Below are positions 24,641 to 36,592 of a stretch of 64,000 bases of DNA, one piece after another. The notes below the pieces were generated by a model that was not told where the DNA came from, searched no databases, and saw only the letters and a list, made by a program, of their open reading frames with translations. The stretch is from Gyrodactylus bullatarudis (taxonomy: Eukaryota > Platyhelminthes > Monogenea > Gyrodactylidea > Gyrodactylidae): contig SSNU01000067.1 in NCBI GenBank assembly GCA_012064415.1, forward strand, positions 219,607 through 283,606, read 5' to 3'. How positions within the stretch are numbered: the stretch's first letter is position 1; every line of letters starts with the position of its first letter. Position numbers and translations under genes: made by a program.

Positions 24641-26055
24641 TGAAATCTTCACGAGCTGCGTTACAATCGGTCTGCTGTCCGTTGAAACATTGTATTCTGG
24701 CACGCTAAAGATCTAAACGGTTAGAATATATTGTAATCAAGTGTGATTTGATGTCAAAACTCTACAAGGTTCAAGAAAGGAAAGATGTAAAAGATTTATC
24801 AGAATTAATAAAAATGATTAGATTTAATTTCTGGAAAACATGAACGAATTTATTTCGTTAGTCATCAAAAGTCAAGAGTGTGCCTCCCTATGTGTAATAT
24901 ATAAAAGACTAACTAAATATTAAAGAGAAAACTTTGCCTACCTCTAAAAGTTTTCTCTTTAATCAATAAAAATGTTATCATTTTATTTGCCGAACTAAAG
25001 AGCCAGTTATACGTTACACGAGTAAGAATTTTTCCGCTTTTTTATTGTTTTCTATGCTTGGCGACTTGTCTTGAGTGTGTTCTAGACAATGAACCACAAA
25101 CTCTAATTGGTGGGCAATTTCTATTGTTGAGTCTATTGTAAGGCAATAGATTTCACTTTGCGCTGGAAAAAACGTAAATTTCTGAATAGACATTCATTTC
25201 GCTGTAAAGAAGATGTAATCTTTATGTTAAACCAACTAAAGAATGTTTAAAAACTCAGTACCATTCATCAATAAAAGAACAAAATACTCTCCTTTTCTAC
25301 TCTTGTGGAAATTGTGTTACTCCAATGAGAATACACCAAAACGGGAAGAAAAGTAATAAGACAGGGCCTATTTTCTATCTTTCATTTATTTGACATGCGC
25401 GAGCGCGCGTTCTTTCTTCTTCTACCCTTCTGATGTATATTATATTTTGGATAGTAGCTTCATCTTCAAAATTCTCCTTCGCATAAAGCAAGGGCATTGT
25501 ACATTCATTTTTCTGTATTGTAATTATGCAAATACATATTAGGGAAGAGAAGGCTAGATTGAAAAAAATGTAAGTGATTATGACTGATACAGAAAGTTTT
25601 ATCGATTTTTATTCTTTATTGCATTTCATTACTGTATTTTCATGTTCCATGATTGAAATACTCATAAGTAATGAAATAATCTTATGTTAAACCCCATGAT
25701 CTGACACATTTCTATACACAAAGGTTATACAAAGAGCGGCTGCTATTAGCGATATTCAACCATGAAAATATCTCTTTCAAGTATCGTCTTTATTTCTTAA
25801 ATTAGAATCTTACAATGTCCAAAGGTAAAATTGGTGATTTGCCGATGGTTTATTTTATTTTTTCCTCAAATTGCCAGGCGAAAAGTTATAGCACTTCAAA
25901 GTTTTCATGAGCAGTAAGGACTACTGCGGGATCAAATAATTGGTGCATAACTTTTTAGATTTTTTGAACTTTGGAGCCACTTTAAACTACGAAAAAGAGT
26001 GTTCTGAAAAACTTTTCAAAGAGAATTTTTTCTACCTTTAATACGGGGTACTATA
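24641..26055. other. Gene-free region containing a perfect hairpin
   Basis: 24919-24963 forms a perfect 17-bp stem with an 11-nt loop. A GCGC-rich alternating purine-pyrimidine run lies near 25396. No gene seen. Confidence 0.45.
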
Positions 26056-26748
26056 AACCTAATTGACATTGAAGATGAGAATTTACTTTTTTCACAAAAA
26101 ACTCAATATTTTGCTTTTCGAATTCCATGATAAAATGAGCCAATAAGTTGTGGAAATTAAAACAAAATTCTGAAAAATTCAATCTGACCAAAATTGAATT
26201 TTGAAAATGTCCCAAATTTCAACTTTTGAGCTACAAATTTTTATCATTATTGTGGAAAATCGAAAAATTTGAATTCATTGATTATCACGAAGAGGAATGA
26301 TCCAAAATTTAAAAGTTTCACTTTTTCTTGAAACCAGTTGATTCCTTTCTACCTCCACGGCTTAATTCGAATTCTTTGTCTAATGTTGGTTTTGAATATC
26401 AGCAATTAACTGCTTCAAATCTTTGAAATCGATAAAAATTTTGGGCTCAAAAGTTGAAAAACGGTCAGATTGAATTTTTTAGAAAATTTTTAATAATTTC
26501 TACAACTTATTGGCTCATCTTAACATGGAATTCGAAAAAAAAATATTGAGTTTTTTATAATTTTGAACCAAGTAGTTCTTCAGGGAGCTGTTCTGCATAG
26601 ATTGACTATAACGTTGTTCGCTTGCTGCCTGACTATGTTGTATTCTGGCTTGTATTGGTCTATCTGTATGAAAAGAAAAAGGAGAGGAAGGTATAGTATT
26701 GAGTTTTTTGTAAAAAAAGTAAATTCTCATTTTCATGTCAACTAGCTT
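26056..26748. mobile_element. Foldback element FB-A with TA target duplication
   Basis: Flanked by TA on both sides (26054-26055 and 26749-26750). Left end AACCTAATTGACATTGAAGA; the right end is its inverse. The right arm is interrupted at about 26569-26695 by foreign sequence that includes the MQNSSLKNYLVQNYK-type frame (minus strand) shared with 6343. Non-coding. TA duplications with long palindromes suggest a Tc1/mariner-type MITE. Confidence 0.75.
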
Positions 26749-27088
26749 TACATCAACATGAGTTGAACTTTTATCTGACTATGTCAAAATAAGTCATGAA
26801 AACTTTGAAGTGCCATAAGTTTTCTCCTGCCATTTTGAGGAAAAACAAAATACACCATTGGAATCAGCGGAAAAAATTACACCAGGTTACCAAAGAAGTT
26901 TAAATTCTTTCCACTGTGCTATTCAAAATTTTGATTAGAAAAATAACAAAATCCAAACTATACCTAATCGTTATGTAACGTTCTATTTCACTTTGTGTAT
27001 TTGTTTATAAACAGTTCGTTTCTCTTGAAACGAGATCACTTATTTTAATTACTTCTGCTTTGACGAGAAACTTTATAATTTTTATAAT
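26749..27088. other. No feature seen
   Basis: Spacer between the foldback and the piggyBac left end; no coding or repeat signal. Confidence 0.4.
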
Positions 27089-27140
27089 TTAACCATTGCA
27101 TGGAAAATGGGGTCTTTTAGACCCCAGGGCAACTTTGAAT
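27089..27140. repeat. Probable piggyBac left terminus
   Basis: TTAACCATTGCATGG followed by an 8-bp-stem palindrome TGGGGTCTTTTAGACCCCA (27108-27126). TTAA plus such a GGGTC/GACCC palindrome is typical of piggyBac-like ends, and the transposase relic follows 190 bp later. No matching right end was found. Confidence 0.6.
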
Positions 27141-27329
27141 AGACCCAAGTTTTTTTGTTTCACAATTTTGCTGTATGAATTTTTAATATAGCTCCGATAT
27201 AAAAATAACGAATAGTGTTTTTTTTAGAAATTAAACCTACTAGCTAAGTGTGGTCACTGGTTATTACTATATAGTGTTTTTTTAGTTTGAAGTTATATCT
27301 TGTTTGGTTGTTGAGCTAGTAACTGATTT

Positions 27330-27990
27330 TTGAATTATAACATATTGGATAAATGGGGTTTAAAAGAAAGAAAGAAAACAAAGGTGGATATAAATATCTC
27401 TTTATTTCGGAGTCTGTGTAAGCATAAGAATAGGGAATTCGAAGAATTATGGGAAGATGATTTCGGAGCCCAGGTTGTCAAAGAATCAATGAGCTATTCT
27501 AGATTCACAGTCATCAAACAGTACATAAGATTCGATAATAAATCATATCATATAGGGATAAACTCGCTCCAATACGGATTGTATTTCAAGAATTTATTTC
27601 AAACTGCCAAAAGTCATACAAACTCTCAGAGCAAATCACTGTTGATAAACAATTGATTTTCTTTCGCAGTAGATGTCCATTCAGAGCTTACATGAAGAAT
27701 AAACCAGTCATTATGATATCAAAATTGCACCAAAATCCAGATGACAAACCAGATATTTCTTTATTAAATATTATAGCGAAACCAAAAGAGAGATAGACAC
27801 ATCAGACCAGCTACTCCTGTAGAAGATCTACGAATAGATGACCAATCACAACTTTTTGGAATATGCGTGACCTCGCTGGATATAATGCAGATGTTTTATA
27901 CAGCCTAAAATGGCCTGAATCGCTGAATAAAAATAAATATTCTAGAAGAGAGTTCTTGAGAATTTTGAGTATGCAGTTGATGTAATATTC
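27330..27990 (+). pseudogene. piggyBac transposase relic
   Basis: Blocks in correct order across frames: LWEDDFGAQVVKESMSYSRF then IKQYIRFDNKS (start of the DDE domain), TVDKQLIFFRSRCPFRAYM near 27630 (matches the TVDEQLVxFRGRCxFR block with the first catalytic Asp), TSDQL near 27805 (the GVDxxDQL block), and RDLAGYNADVLYSLKWPE with RREFLRILS near 27870-27975 (C-terminal helices). Long internal parts of the catalytic domain are missing and at least three frame breaks occur, so it is dead. Confidence 0.85.
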
Positions 27991-29200
27991 GTTATTTCCC
28001 ATGCAAGAGTTAATTATTGGATATATTTTCACATAAATTTATTTCAAAATTCTTCAATTCCTATAGGATTTATTCAGAGTTGAATTTTATCATTCAAAAA
28101 ATCCGAGGCAAGCCAAGTTCCCGAAGGTTGTCTGAATCAGGATCAAGACAAAAACTGTGTTTTAACATAGTTATGAGTAGTTTAATTAGGTTCTTGAATG
28201 TCATAGATTTTAATCTCTCTTAGTTATCAATTTGATCGTGTTTAATTAATGATTGTCAATTTGTCTAATTTTTAATATATTCCTTTATCAAAAACTTCCA
28301 GCTCGAAGTCCAAAGATAACTGTAATCTTTCAGAAGTTTTTTTTTCTAAACGTATTGATTCAATTTTCTAATTACCAATCTCATCTCAAAGCTTGTATTT
28401 TTTCAACTCAAATTAGCAAAACAAATCAATAATTAATACTGTTATTCATTACAAAAACACTTGTCCATGAGTGAGCAAAACAAACTCAAATTATGAGGGC
28501 TCTTTATACCCTTTTAAAAGCAATTGATATGCTAACCGTACGTACGGAAAAATAGTTTTCTCTTTTGAATTAGTAAGGAGGAAGTTTATTTATGCATACT
28601 AATATCATGGAGTGAGGTCTTAACCATACGTTTTATTCCACATTGTACATGATAAGACTGGGACTATTGAATAAATTTGAGGAATGAATGAGTATTTCTT
28701 AGCGACAAGTGTACAACTTTATCAGAAATACTATTTGACTTTTCTAGGACTGCCATGATTTTTAACTAAAAACCTAATTTTAATCAAGAACTCTTACTTG
28801 ATAAATTCAAACCACAACTAATATTTTTAGTATCGAACTAATGTAAATGATGTATTTCTTGTTTTTATTAATTCAGTAATAGAAAGGTCATGATGTAGTT
28901 GAAAAAAATAATTTTTTGTCAACCACTTCATTCATCTATGGATGGACAGTTTGTTTGAATAAAATTAAATCTATTATTATTACTTCATTAACCAATCAAA
29001 TTTTTCTTTCTACTTATGAGTAAGTAGGGGAAAAGATACAACACTTTTGAATTAATGATAATTTATTTATCTACATTGGAAAAATGCACAAGGAATGCAA
29101 TGCAATAATACATTTAAAGGAATGATGTTACCAGGATTTACAAATTTTATGTGTATGCCACATCATTAATCATTTCTTCTCCTTTTCACCAACAATATGA
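27991..29200. other. No gene seen
   Basis: A short palindrome CCGTACGTACGG occurs near 28535. No other structure recognised. Confidence 0.4.
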
Positions 29201-30532
29201 ATGGTACACACATACTCTAGGTTTCGAATTTCCCTCGCCAACTTCCTAGTATCTAGCTTCTTTGGGAATAAATTTCTTCTCCTCTCCTTCTCAGGAACTA
29301 TCTTCTATCTATGCTTTATTCACATCAAGGAGATTTATCTCACCAATGTTTTTTATCATCTCAATGATACATGGATAGAAACAGATAATACAGAAACTTT
29401 CGAAACATCAATTAGTCCATCGTGTACAAAAGATGCAACTTCATCTATTCATTACAGTATGAAAGGCCTACTAAAATTAGTCAACTAAACCTCTCTAAAG
29501 CTATTTTGATAGCTCAAAAATAACTGAAGATAAAGATCAAATCTCAGGATAGAAAATTCGGTTTAATTAAAGAATAGTTAGTTAGCTGCATCTTATTTCT
29601 CTCAAGGTTTACTTGGCATCGTGTTGATCTTTTTATTATTGATGACATAAACCTAATTGACATGAAGATGAGAATTTACTATTTTTACAAAAAACTCGAT
29701 ATTTTTTTCCGGATTCACAGAAAAAAATAATTTTTTGAATTCTAAAACGGAATGAGCTAATAAGATGTGGATATTCGAAAAAATTCAATCTGACCAAAAT
29801 TAGGCCGTTTTTCGAATTTCGAAAAGGCACCAAATTTACATTTTTTCAACTTTTGAGCTCAAAATTTTCATCGATTTCGTTGATTCGAAGCAGTTAAGTA
29901 CTGATATTTGGGATCAACATTAGACGAAGAATTTGAATTCAGCCATAGAGATAGCGAAGAATTTACTGTTTCCGAGAAAAGTTAGACTTTAAGATTTTGG
30001 ATAATTTGTCTTCGTGATAATCGAAAAATTCAAATGGTTCGATTTTCCACAGTAAAGACGAATTTCAGTAAACTTCTGCAGGTGAATTCTAATTCTTTGT
30101 TCATTGTTGATCTCAAAATCTGCATTTAACTGCTTCGAATTATTTAAATTGTTAAAAATTTTGAGCTCAAAAGTTGAAAAAATGTAAATTTGGTGCCTTT
30201 TCGAAATTCGAAAAACGGCCTAATTTTGGTCAGATTGAATTTTTTTGAATATCCACATCTTATTAGCTCATTCCGTTTTAGAATTCAAAAAATTATTTTT
30301 TTCTGTGAATCCGGAAAAAATATCGAGTTTTTTGTAAAAAAGTAAATTCATCTTCATGTCAATTAGGTTTATTTTTCCTTCAGATAAATTACTGCAAAAC
30401 AAGATATCCTATTGACTTAATTAGCCAAAAATTCATTGAACGAGTTATAAATCTCATTTGACTTTTTCTACAGAATCGCTCTTTTCCGAAGTGTTCAGCC
30501 GCATACGTAATATTTTCAAAACTGAAAGTTAA
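29201..30532 (+). CDS. Possible two-exon gene for a small single-pass membrane protein
   Basis: Tentative. Exon 1 29201-29456 starts with ATG and has more C at third codon positions than the surroundings. It ends at a GTATGA donor in phase 1. Exon 2 30474-30532 follows a TTTTTCTACAG acceptor in matching phase and ends in TAA. The product would be 104 residues: a basic N-terminus (TYSRFRISLAN), a hydrophobic segment at about residues 25-42 (FLLLSFSGTIFYLCFIHI), a Ser/Thr-rich middle and a short basic end. No family recognised; Golgi or mitochondrial inner-membrane proteins of this shape exist, but nothing fixes the role. The 1017-bp intron holds a foldback element. Confidence 0.35.
29650..30369. 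mobile_element. Foldback element FB-A, near-complete, TA target duplication
   Basis: 720 bp with ~285-bp imperfect inverted arms and a ~150-bp centre. Terminal AACCTAATTGACATGAAGAT and its inverse; TA on both sides (29648-29649, 30370-30371). This is the clearest FB-A copy in the window. Non-coding; the small frames in it exist on both strands because of the palindrome. Confidence 0.85.
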
Positions 30533-30611
30533 ATTCTTGAAAAGATTGGCATCATACAATGAATTTTAGAATAGATTGCATAAATTTTTGGTACAGTACC
30601 TGTCTCCAGAA

Positions 30612-30915
30612 TTAATTGTATTATTTATTATTGCTTCTGGAATGAGATAAGCAAAATTCTAAAAAGATTTCAAATAAAAAACGTTTTTTAATGTTTTATT
30701 GTCATAATTTTAATTTGAACTCGCATTATTTCTTTCTAAAAGGTTGCAAATATGACTTAAATCCTATTAAAATTGTTTTTTCAATAGTCAAAACTGAATT
30801 TTCTCTTATTTTCCATGAATATAACAATTCTGAACGGTTAAAAAACATTTCTAATTTGTAAAAACTTTTTCATCTTATTCCAGAAGCATAAAAAGCTATT
30901 TTGAAGCGAAAGAGG
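30612..30915. mobile_element. Second copy of the 15352-type foldback
   Basis: Central region related to 15470-15720, with the same GCTTCTGGAATRAGATAAG start and inverted CTTATTCCAGAAGC end, but with shorter outer arms. Confidence 0.65.
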
Positions 30916-32111
30916 TTTCTTCTCAAAATTTCATTCTCTATCGCATGAGCAAATAGCTGAAAAAAGTTGTAAAAATTTGTATCACACTGATACTCATAAA
31001 GTTCGAATCTCTGTGGATCTCATTTAAAATAAATAGAGCTCTCCTCTAACCCATACTTTTGTGATAAAGTCAGCAAATCGAATCAGATCTTAAGAATATG
31101 CACAGTGAGCTCTAATGAAATAAGCAGTAGTGTGTTTGGTTATCGTTTAGATTTAGGGCGTATTCTCTTATGAGTTGAGATAAATTCTGGTTAGCTCTTC
31201 TTACAGGTAATCAAAAACGGTCATTTCTTCATGATAAAAGTCTAAAGAAGTCTAGAGATGCTTTACATATATATAAACTCAGTACAACTTGAACTTAATA
31301 AATAAAATTGGTCAATATTATTAATCATAGTAACAGAATCTATCAAGTTCATTCTATTTTAGAGGTTTTCAAGTTTATCTGGATGAAAAATATTGATACA
31401 AAGAATTGACAGCTAAAAAAAGAATTTGCAAAAAAGCGAAGGGAGGTCATTCGTTCTGGGCTGAAAAAAAGAAGAACAGTGATAAATTCCTTCTTGTAAG
31501 TCCAGAACAATCATCATCAACATCTTAGGACAGTATTCATCTATAGTCTGGTGTACATTATTTAAAGAATTTATAATTTATGCACAAAACTTTTCTTGGT
31601 TAATTTATGAATGCATTCTAGAATAAGGAAGGTGTTTGAATACTTTCCTATCGTCACCTCAATAAGAAAGTAACAATATTGTTATACACTTGGATATAAA
31701 AGGAGGCATTTTTCTAAAAAAAAAAGATAAACAGTAGATTTAACTACTTAATTCCTGCGTATAAGAAGAGCTCTCTTAGTCTAACTCATATAAGAATTGT
31801 GGTCGTGAAACAAATGACACAAGATTTTTGAGAATTTTTTTGGAGACATTGAAGGCGTTAAAAATTTTGAGCTTTTGCGATTTTTGCATTTAATTTATCT
31901 TTGAGGAAAATTCCAGAATTGTGTCAAATCAAAAATTAATTGATAAAAAATATGATAACGAAAAAAAAATTTTTAAGTTGTATTGTTAAAAATTCCATTT
32001 AAAACAATATAAGGAAAAATAGAAAATTAAAAAATTTTTGTTTCGATCAAAAGATTAATTTACAGCTATTCTCGATGAATTTGGGAATTCATAATTTTTC
32101 ATCATTTCTTC
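30916..32111. other. No gene seen
   Basis: Gene-free AT-rich sequence. No open frame with a recognisable motif. Confidence 0.4.
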
Positions 32112-32455
32112 ATCAAGGTGTCGGTATTTTTTTATTCTTTAAGAATTTTTGTTGATTTCAAGGTCTGAGAGGAATCAAACGTAATTTTTCAGCATCATCA
32201 TTAGACAAAGAAAATAATTATTCTTTTTTTTTGAAAAAACCCGTCATTTTGAAATGATCATGGATCACCCTAGTTTATCAATTTCCAAGCGGTAAAAAGG
32301 ATCGAAAGATATGAAGTAGACTTTCGCATGTGAATGGAGTGTTCTTTCAAAAGATTAGTCTAATGATGATGCTGAAAAATAACGTTTGATTCCTCTCAGA
32401 CCTGGAAATCAACAAAAAATTTAAACTCAAAGTTTAAAAAAATAAAAAAATCGGG
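32112..32455. mobile_element. Short foldback element, ~100-bp arms
   Basis: Arms about 32112-32214 and 32352-32455 are inverted copies; the clearest part is GGTCTGAGAGGAATCAAACG versus its inverse near 32385. No other copy was noticed in this window. Confidence 0.6.
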
Positions 32456-33780
32456 CCATCTCGAATTTTCTTTCCATCCTTTTCGTGTTCTCATATTTTC
32501 TTTAAACAATTCTATGATTCAAACTTGGTATTTTTAAAAATTTCATTCTGACAAAGATGGTAGTTGAGATGTTACGAAACACTCCGTTATCGTGCGAAAA
32601 TTAAAATGATTTTAGATACGTTCAAGTTTACAGTTATTTCAAAAATTGAATAGTGATAATTCATCGAGAGTTTTTTGTAAATTTTTTAATCTCATCTTTT
32701 ATTCTGATCTATTGTAAGAAATAAAAAGGGTTTTATTTATCGAATAGATTCTTTCCATATTTTTCAATTAGAAAACTTTAGAGAAAGTCTAAAAGAAAGC
32801 TTCAAGATTTATGTCTTCCAGAAATCATAACCAATAATAATATTCTCTTTGATATAAATCAAATAAAATACTTTCTATTACAAATTCTCATACTTGGCAA
32901 ACATAAAAATAAGCTTGGGCTTGTTAGAAATAAAGGTGTTAAATCCATTGTTGGAATTGATGAAAGATTGTAGTGCAAAATCGTGAGAATTTTAAAAATA
33001 TTTTATTACCTCAAAAAAATTATTCATTTCACATTTTTAAAACCAAGTTTTCATACTGCTCTATTCTTTTCTGACCTTCAAGAATGTTTTAAAGTTTAGT
33101 TTTTACTGGGTAATATTAAAATTTTACATTGAGACTAAAGTGGGTTCTGTCTCATCCGACTAGATTTATCAAATCCCTCATCCCTCCTCTTGGAATTTGA
33201 CATGAAACTAAGCCAATTTCAGTAACTTTACATGGTTGATTGGTAATATCAATCACCCGCCTAAAATCATAAGTGAGATAAGTGAATGACACTCAAAATT
33301 GTCAGAAAGTTCAATCATGATTCTTACCAAATGCTACTGCTGGATGAAAATAGGATTCCCTGATTGGCTACTTTTGGTTTGTCCAATCAAATTGAGTTCA
33401 ATTTTCAAATAATAAGCTAATGATAACTCTGAAAATTAAAAAATTAAAGTTAAAATTTATCCACTTTACTTTATTCATGTTTAAAATGTTCAAACTGATT
33501 TGTTAACTTCACTTGGAGAGATGTCCCTTGTTTTTTATCAAGTTTTCAAAGCAGAGCTTCCAAGGAAAAAACTTTTGGTGCGATATCTTTCTTGTCGATC
33601 CGAAATCTTATAGGAGAAACCTGTGGAGATGAGATAGTTTTTGATGTTTTTACATTTTATCAATTTGTATACCCCCATTTATAATGACACTAGTTACGGT
33701 TAAATTTATTTTAAATTCTTATTTCCAATCATCTTCTGTTCCAGTTACATAGATTTATTACGAATTAGTAATTTTTATGA
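32456..33780. other. No gene seen
   Basis: AT-rich sequence without coding or repeat signal that I can support. Confidence 0.4.
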
Positions 33781-33973
33781 TTCAAATATTCACGTAAATT
33801 TTCAAATACGTCCGAAAATCCACTTAAAATCAAGTTACGAATTCATTAAAGATAATAATTTACAAATTATGAAAGAAATGGTAAAAGTCAAAGAATATAA
33901 GAATATTATGTAAGCTGAAAAAACACCAAAACTCTCCAATAATTAGCAACAGTGGAGAGAAAAGTGAAAAAGC
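33781..33973 (-). repeat. Penelope-like element 3' tail, joined to its coding end
   Basis: Minus-strand tail directly after the nuclease stop at 33974. Its first ~130 bp match the solo tails at 12641, 43270 and 49160. Its far part (with GTGGATTTTCGGACGTATTT) matches 53240-53320 instead, and the hammerhead of the solo tails is not present here. Confidence 0.7.
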
Positions 33974-34605
33974 TCACATAGGCCAAGGTAGTTGAAGATT
34001 ATAAGAATAGTTTTTTTGGACACATAAGTTTGGTTTATATAGATTTATGAAGAATTTCTCCTTCACCCAAACATCAGTACTGTCATCCCCTGCATTTTTG
34101 TATAGAATTGAAAAGTTTGAAATTGAAGCTTCGTGCCCTTCCTGTCTTAGATGCCTGGTCACCGCTGTATCTTTCTTAAGATGATCGTTCCCTCTAGTTG
34201 ATAACTTCCTAATTGTACGACCTATATATGTAGCTCCACAGTCGCATTGGAATTTATAAATCAATAGAGTTTTCTCTTGAGGTTCGAGTAAATCTTTATG
34301 GATCAGGTTATACAATCTCTTAGTTTTGAATACAATTTTCAAATGTTGTTATAATGTTGATTGATGAGATCAGTTAACTTTCTCCCTAAATCATTGCTGA
34401 AGCCATCTCCTTTGAAATTGAGTTTCATGAAAATTGTGGTCTTCTCAACTTCATCTGTGTTTTCAACGACATCTCTATCACCTGACAAGTTGATAAATTT
34501 GTCCACAAATTTATTAGGATAACCGTTTTCCATTAAACTCAACTTCGTGTTCTCTATTTCTTTAGGTATTTCCTCTGGGCTTACTATTTTTCTTATCCTC
34601 TTGCC
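33974..34605 (-). pseudogene. Penelope-like element, 3' piece: linker plus GIY-YIG nuclease
   Basis: Two overlapping minus-strand frames. 34339-34542 is the linker region (ENGYPNKFVDKFINLSGD, then MKLNFKGDGFSNDLGRKL). 33974-34342 is the nuclease: IYKFQCDCGATYIGRTIRKL (CxC and YIG boxes), ending KPNLCVQKNY. A frameshift near 34340 separates them. Together with the opposite-facing piece to the right this is one 5'-inverted insertion. Confidence 0.85.
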
Positions 34606-34612
34606 CAGATTT

Positions 34613-35396
34613 CATTAGATTTTAGTTCTTTATTTCCTAATGTACCAATAGAAGAAACCCTTACTATTATCAGTTCTTTTATTGATGATCATTGTGGTTT
34701 TGAAATGCAAAGTAAAGAAATAACGATCTTATAAGAATCTGTTGTATAAATTTTCCTCTATCATTTCAAAACAAAGTTTTCATCCAAAAAGATGGGATAG
34801 CTATGGGTTCACCTCTTAGTTCTCTTTTAGTTGATATCTTTTTAGGCTGTTTAGAAATTACAATTTCAGAAACTATAAACTCTATTACTGATTTTTACAT
34901 CAGATATGTCGATGACACTTTTATTTTGATGAAGCCTAATGTATCAGCAGATGATTTTTTCTTAAAGATGAACTCTTTTCATCCTAATATTAAGTTTACT
35001 ATGGAAAAAGAATCTAATGGTATTTTAAGCTTCTTTGATGTGAAACTGACAAGAAAAGAAGATAGTTCTATACAAAGAAACATTTTCAAGAAAAAGACTG
35101 ACAATGGTAAATTTCTCCATTATGCCAGTTTTAGTCCTGTTTCACATAAAGTTGGTTTAGTAATTGGCCTGGGGAAGAGGATAAGAAAAATAGTCCAGAG
35201 GAAATACCTAAAGAAATAGAGAACACGAAGTTGAGTTTAATGGAAAACGGTTATCCTAATAAATTTGTGGACAAATTTATCAACTTGTCAGGTGATAGAG
35301 ATGTCGTTGAAAACACAGATGAAGTTGAGAAGACCACAATTTTCATGAAACTCAATTTCAAAGGAGATGGCTTCAGCAATGATTTAGGGAGAAAGA
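34613..35396 (+). pseudogene. Penelope-like element, 5' piece: reverse transcriptase and linker (inverted)
   Basis: DFSSLFPNVPIEETLTII near 34615 is the Penelope reverse transcriptase start block. After two stops the frame 34803-35219 gives AMGSPLSSLLVDIFLG, then FYIRYVDDTFILM with the catalytic YVDD. 35231-35396 repeats the linker (ENGYPNKFVDKF) seen inverted at 34339-34542. Stops and frameshifts make it inactive. The two pieces share about 235 bp in inverse orientation. Confidence 0.85.
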
Positions 35397-35888
35397 AATT
35401 AAGTCTGGTCTCATTCTGAGGAGTTGGAAGGTGAAAAAGGCCTAATGCAACAACTTTGAAGTTTCTACTGATGCTCAGACGTAAATATGCAAAGTGATCA
35501 CAATAAATTTCTTACAGGATGCTTGTGGGAAAACAGAATGGGGGAGAATTGAATGAGGAGAATATAAAACTGAAATGGTGAAGATCAAATTAAAATTTAT
35601 TTCCTAGACTTGCTAATTTAGCCCCTTATATATTGAGTGTTAGCTTCTTCATCACCGAGTGTTAGGATATTTAGTAACATTTGAAAACAGATTTTCGAAC
35701 GAACCTTTCATCGTAACATGTTTTATTTATTGCAAAATAAATAAGCTATTTGACATAAAATAATAAATAGTAATAATTTTATATGTATTTTGGCTTGTCA
35801 TTAGTATTGGAGTTAGAATTTGAACAAGTAATTAGCTCCTCACTTTAAACTCTTACAAAAAAAATTCACTCTCCAAGAATGTGACAAT
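35397..35888. other. No gene seen
   Basis: Spacer between the Penelope piece and the LINE fragment. Confidence 0.4.
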
Positions 35889-36475
35889 AACCTCGATTAT
35901 ATCTCTCCCCTTGTTCCCTCACTAACTTTTGAAAAATCTCTCGAAATTGAGCATATTCAATCTAGATTCCTCTATTTCTTATATCCTGATTTAGAATCTT
36001 ATAATCCTCGCATATTAGTCTCTGGGCTCAACCCTCTCTGGGTTAGAAGATATGCTATTATTGTTAAATCATTTGCTAAATCTGTTAACTTATTTGAAAA
36101 CTCATATAACCTCAGAAACCCCTCTTTTTCAAATCACTATTTACTATCATCATATAATATGATTGATAAAAAATATAAAATATCAGACTGTCACGACCTA
36201 ACTAATATTAAAACTATAATGTCACACATTAGGTCCAAACTTGATTATTCTAAGAGTCTCCTCTATGCTAATCTTCATTAATCCCAGAATGTTTAATGAA
36301 ATTTCTTGAAAGGTTTATATATTTCTACAATACTCATTACACATATTTCATGAACATAGATTAATCAAATTATTATTATTTTTTATATTTTTTTTATCGA
36401 ACCGCCATATTATATCCAGAGATGCTGTGTATATATATTTGTATTTATATTTATTTATTTTATCTTTTATAAATC
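35889..36475 (+). pseudogene. LINE C-terminal fragment with 3' UTR
   Basis: From 35889 to the TAA at 36279-36281 the frame is open without an ATG: NLDYISPLVPSLTFEKSLEI, then SGLNPLWVRRYAIIVKSF and a C-terminus SHIRSKLDYSKSLLYANLH. The 3' UTR continues to about 36475 and ends in a TTTATTTATTTTATC-like tail. This is the cleanest copy of the LINE C-terminus in the window and the closest relative of 13582-13905. Confidence 0.8.
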
Positions 36476-36504
36476 AATAAAATCATACTTTCTAACAAGA
36501 AAAA

Positions 36505-36592
36505 ATCTTAATGATCTTAAATCTATAATTTCTCATATAAGATCTAAATTTGACTATTCAAAATCCCTTCTTTACCCCCACCTTCATTAATC
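36505..36592 (+). pseudogene. Very short LINE 3' end
   Basis: Reads LNDLKSIISHIRSKFDYSKS then LLYPHLH and stop, an independent and diverged copy of the same C-terminus starting 30 bp after the previous LINE tail. Confidence 0.7.

Noticed and set aside
29636..29833. 65-codon minus-strand frame
   Set aside because: Falls within the FB-A left arm, with no coding motif.
30975..31010. GTATCACACTGAT resembling the start of the 5207 hammerhead
   Set aside because: Similarity ends after CTGAT; no GA, helix II or GAA follow.
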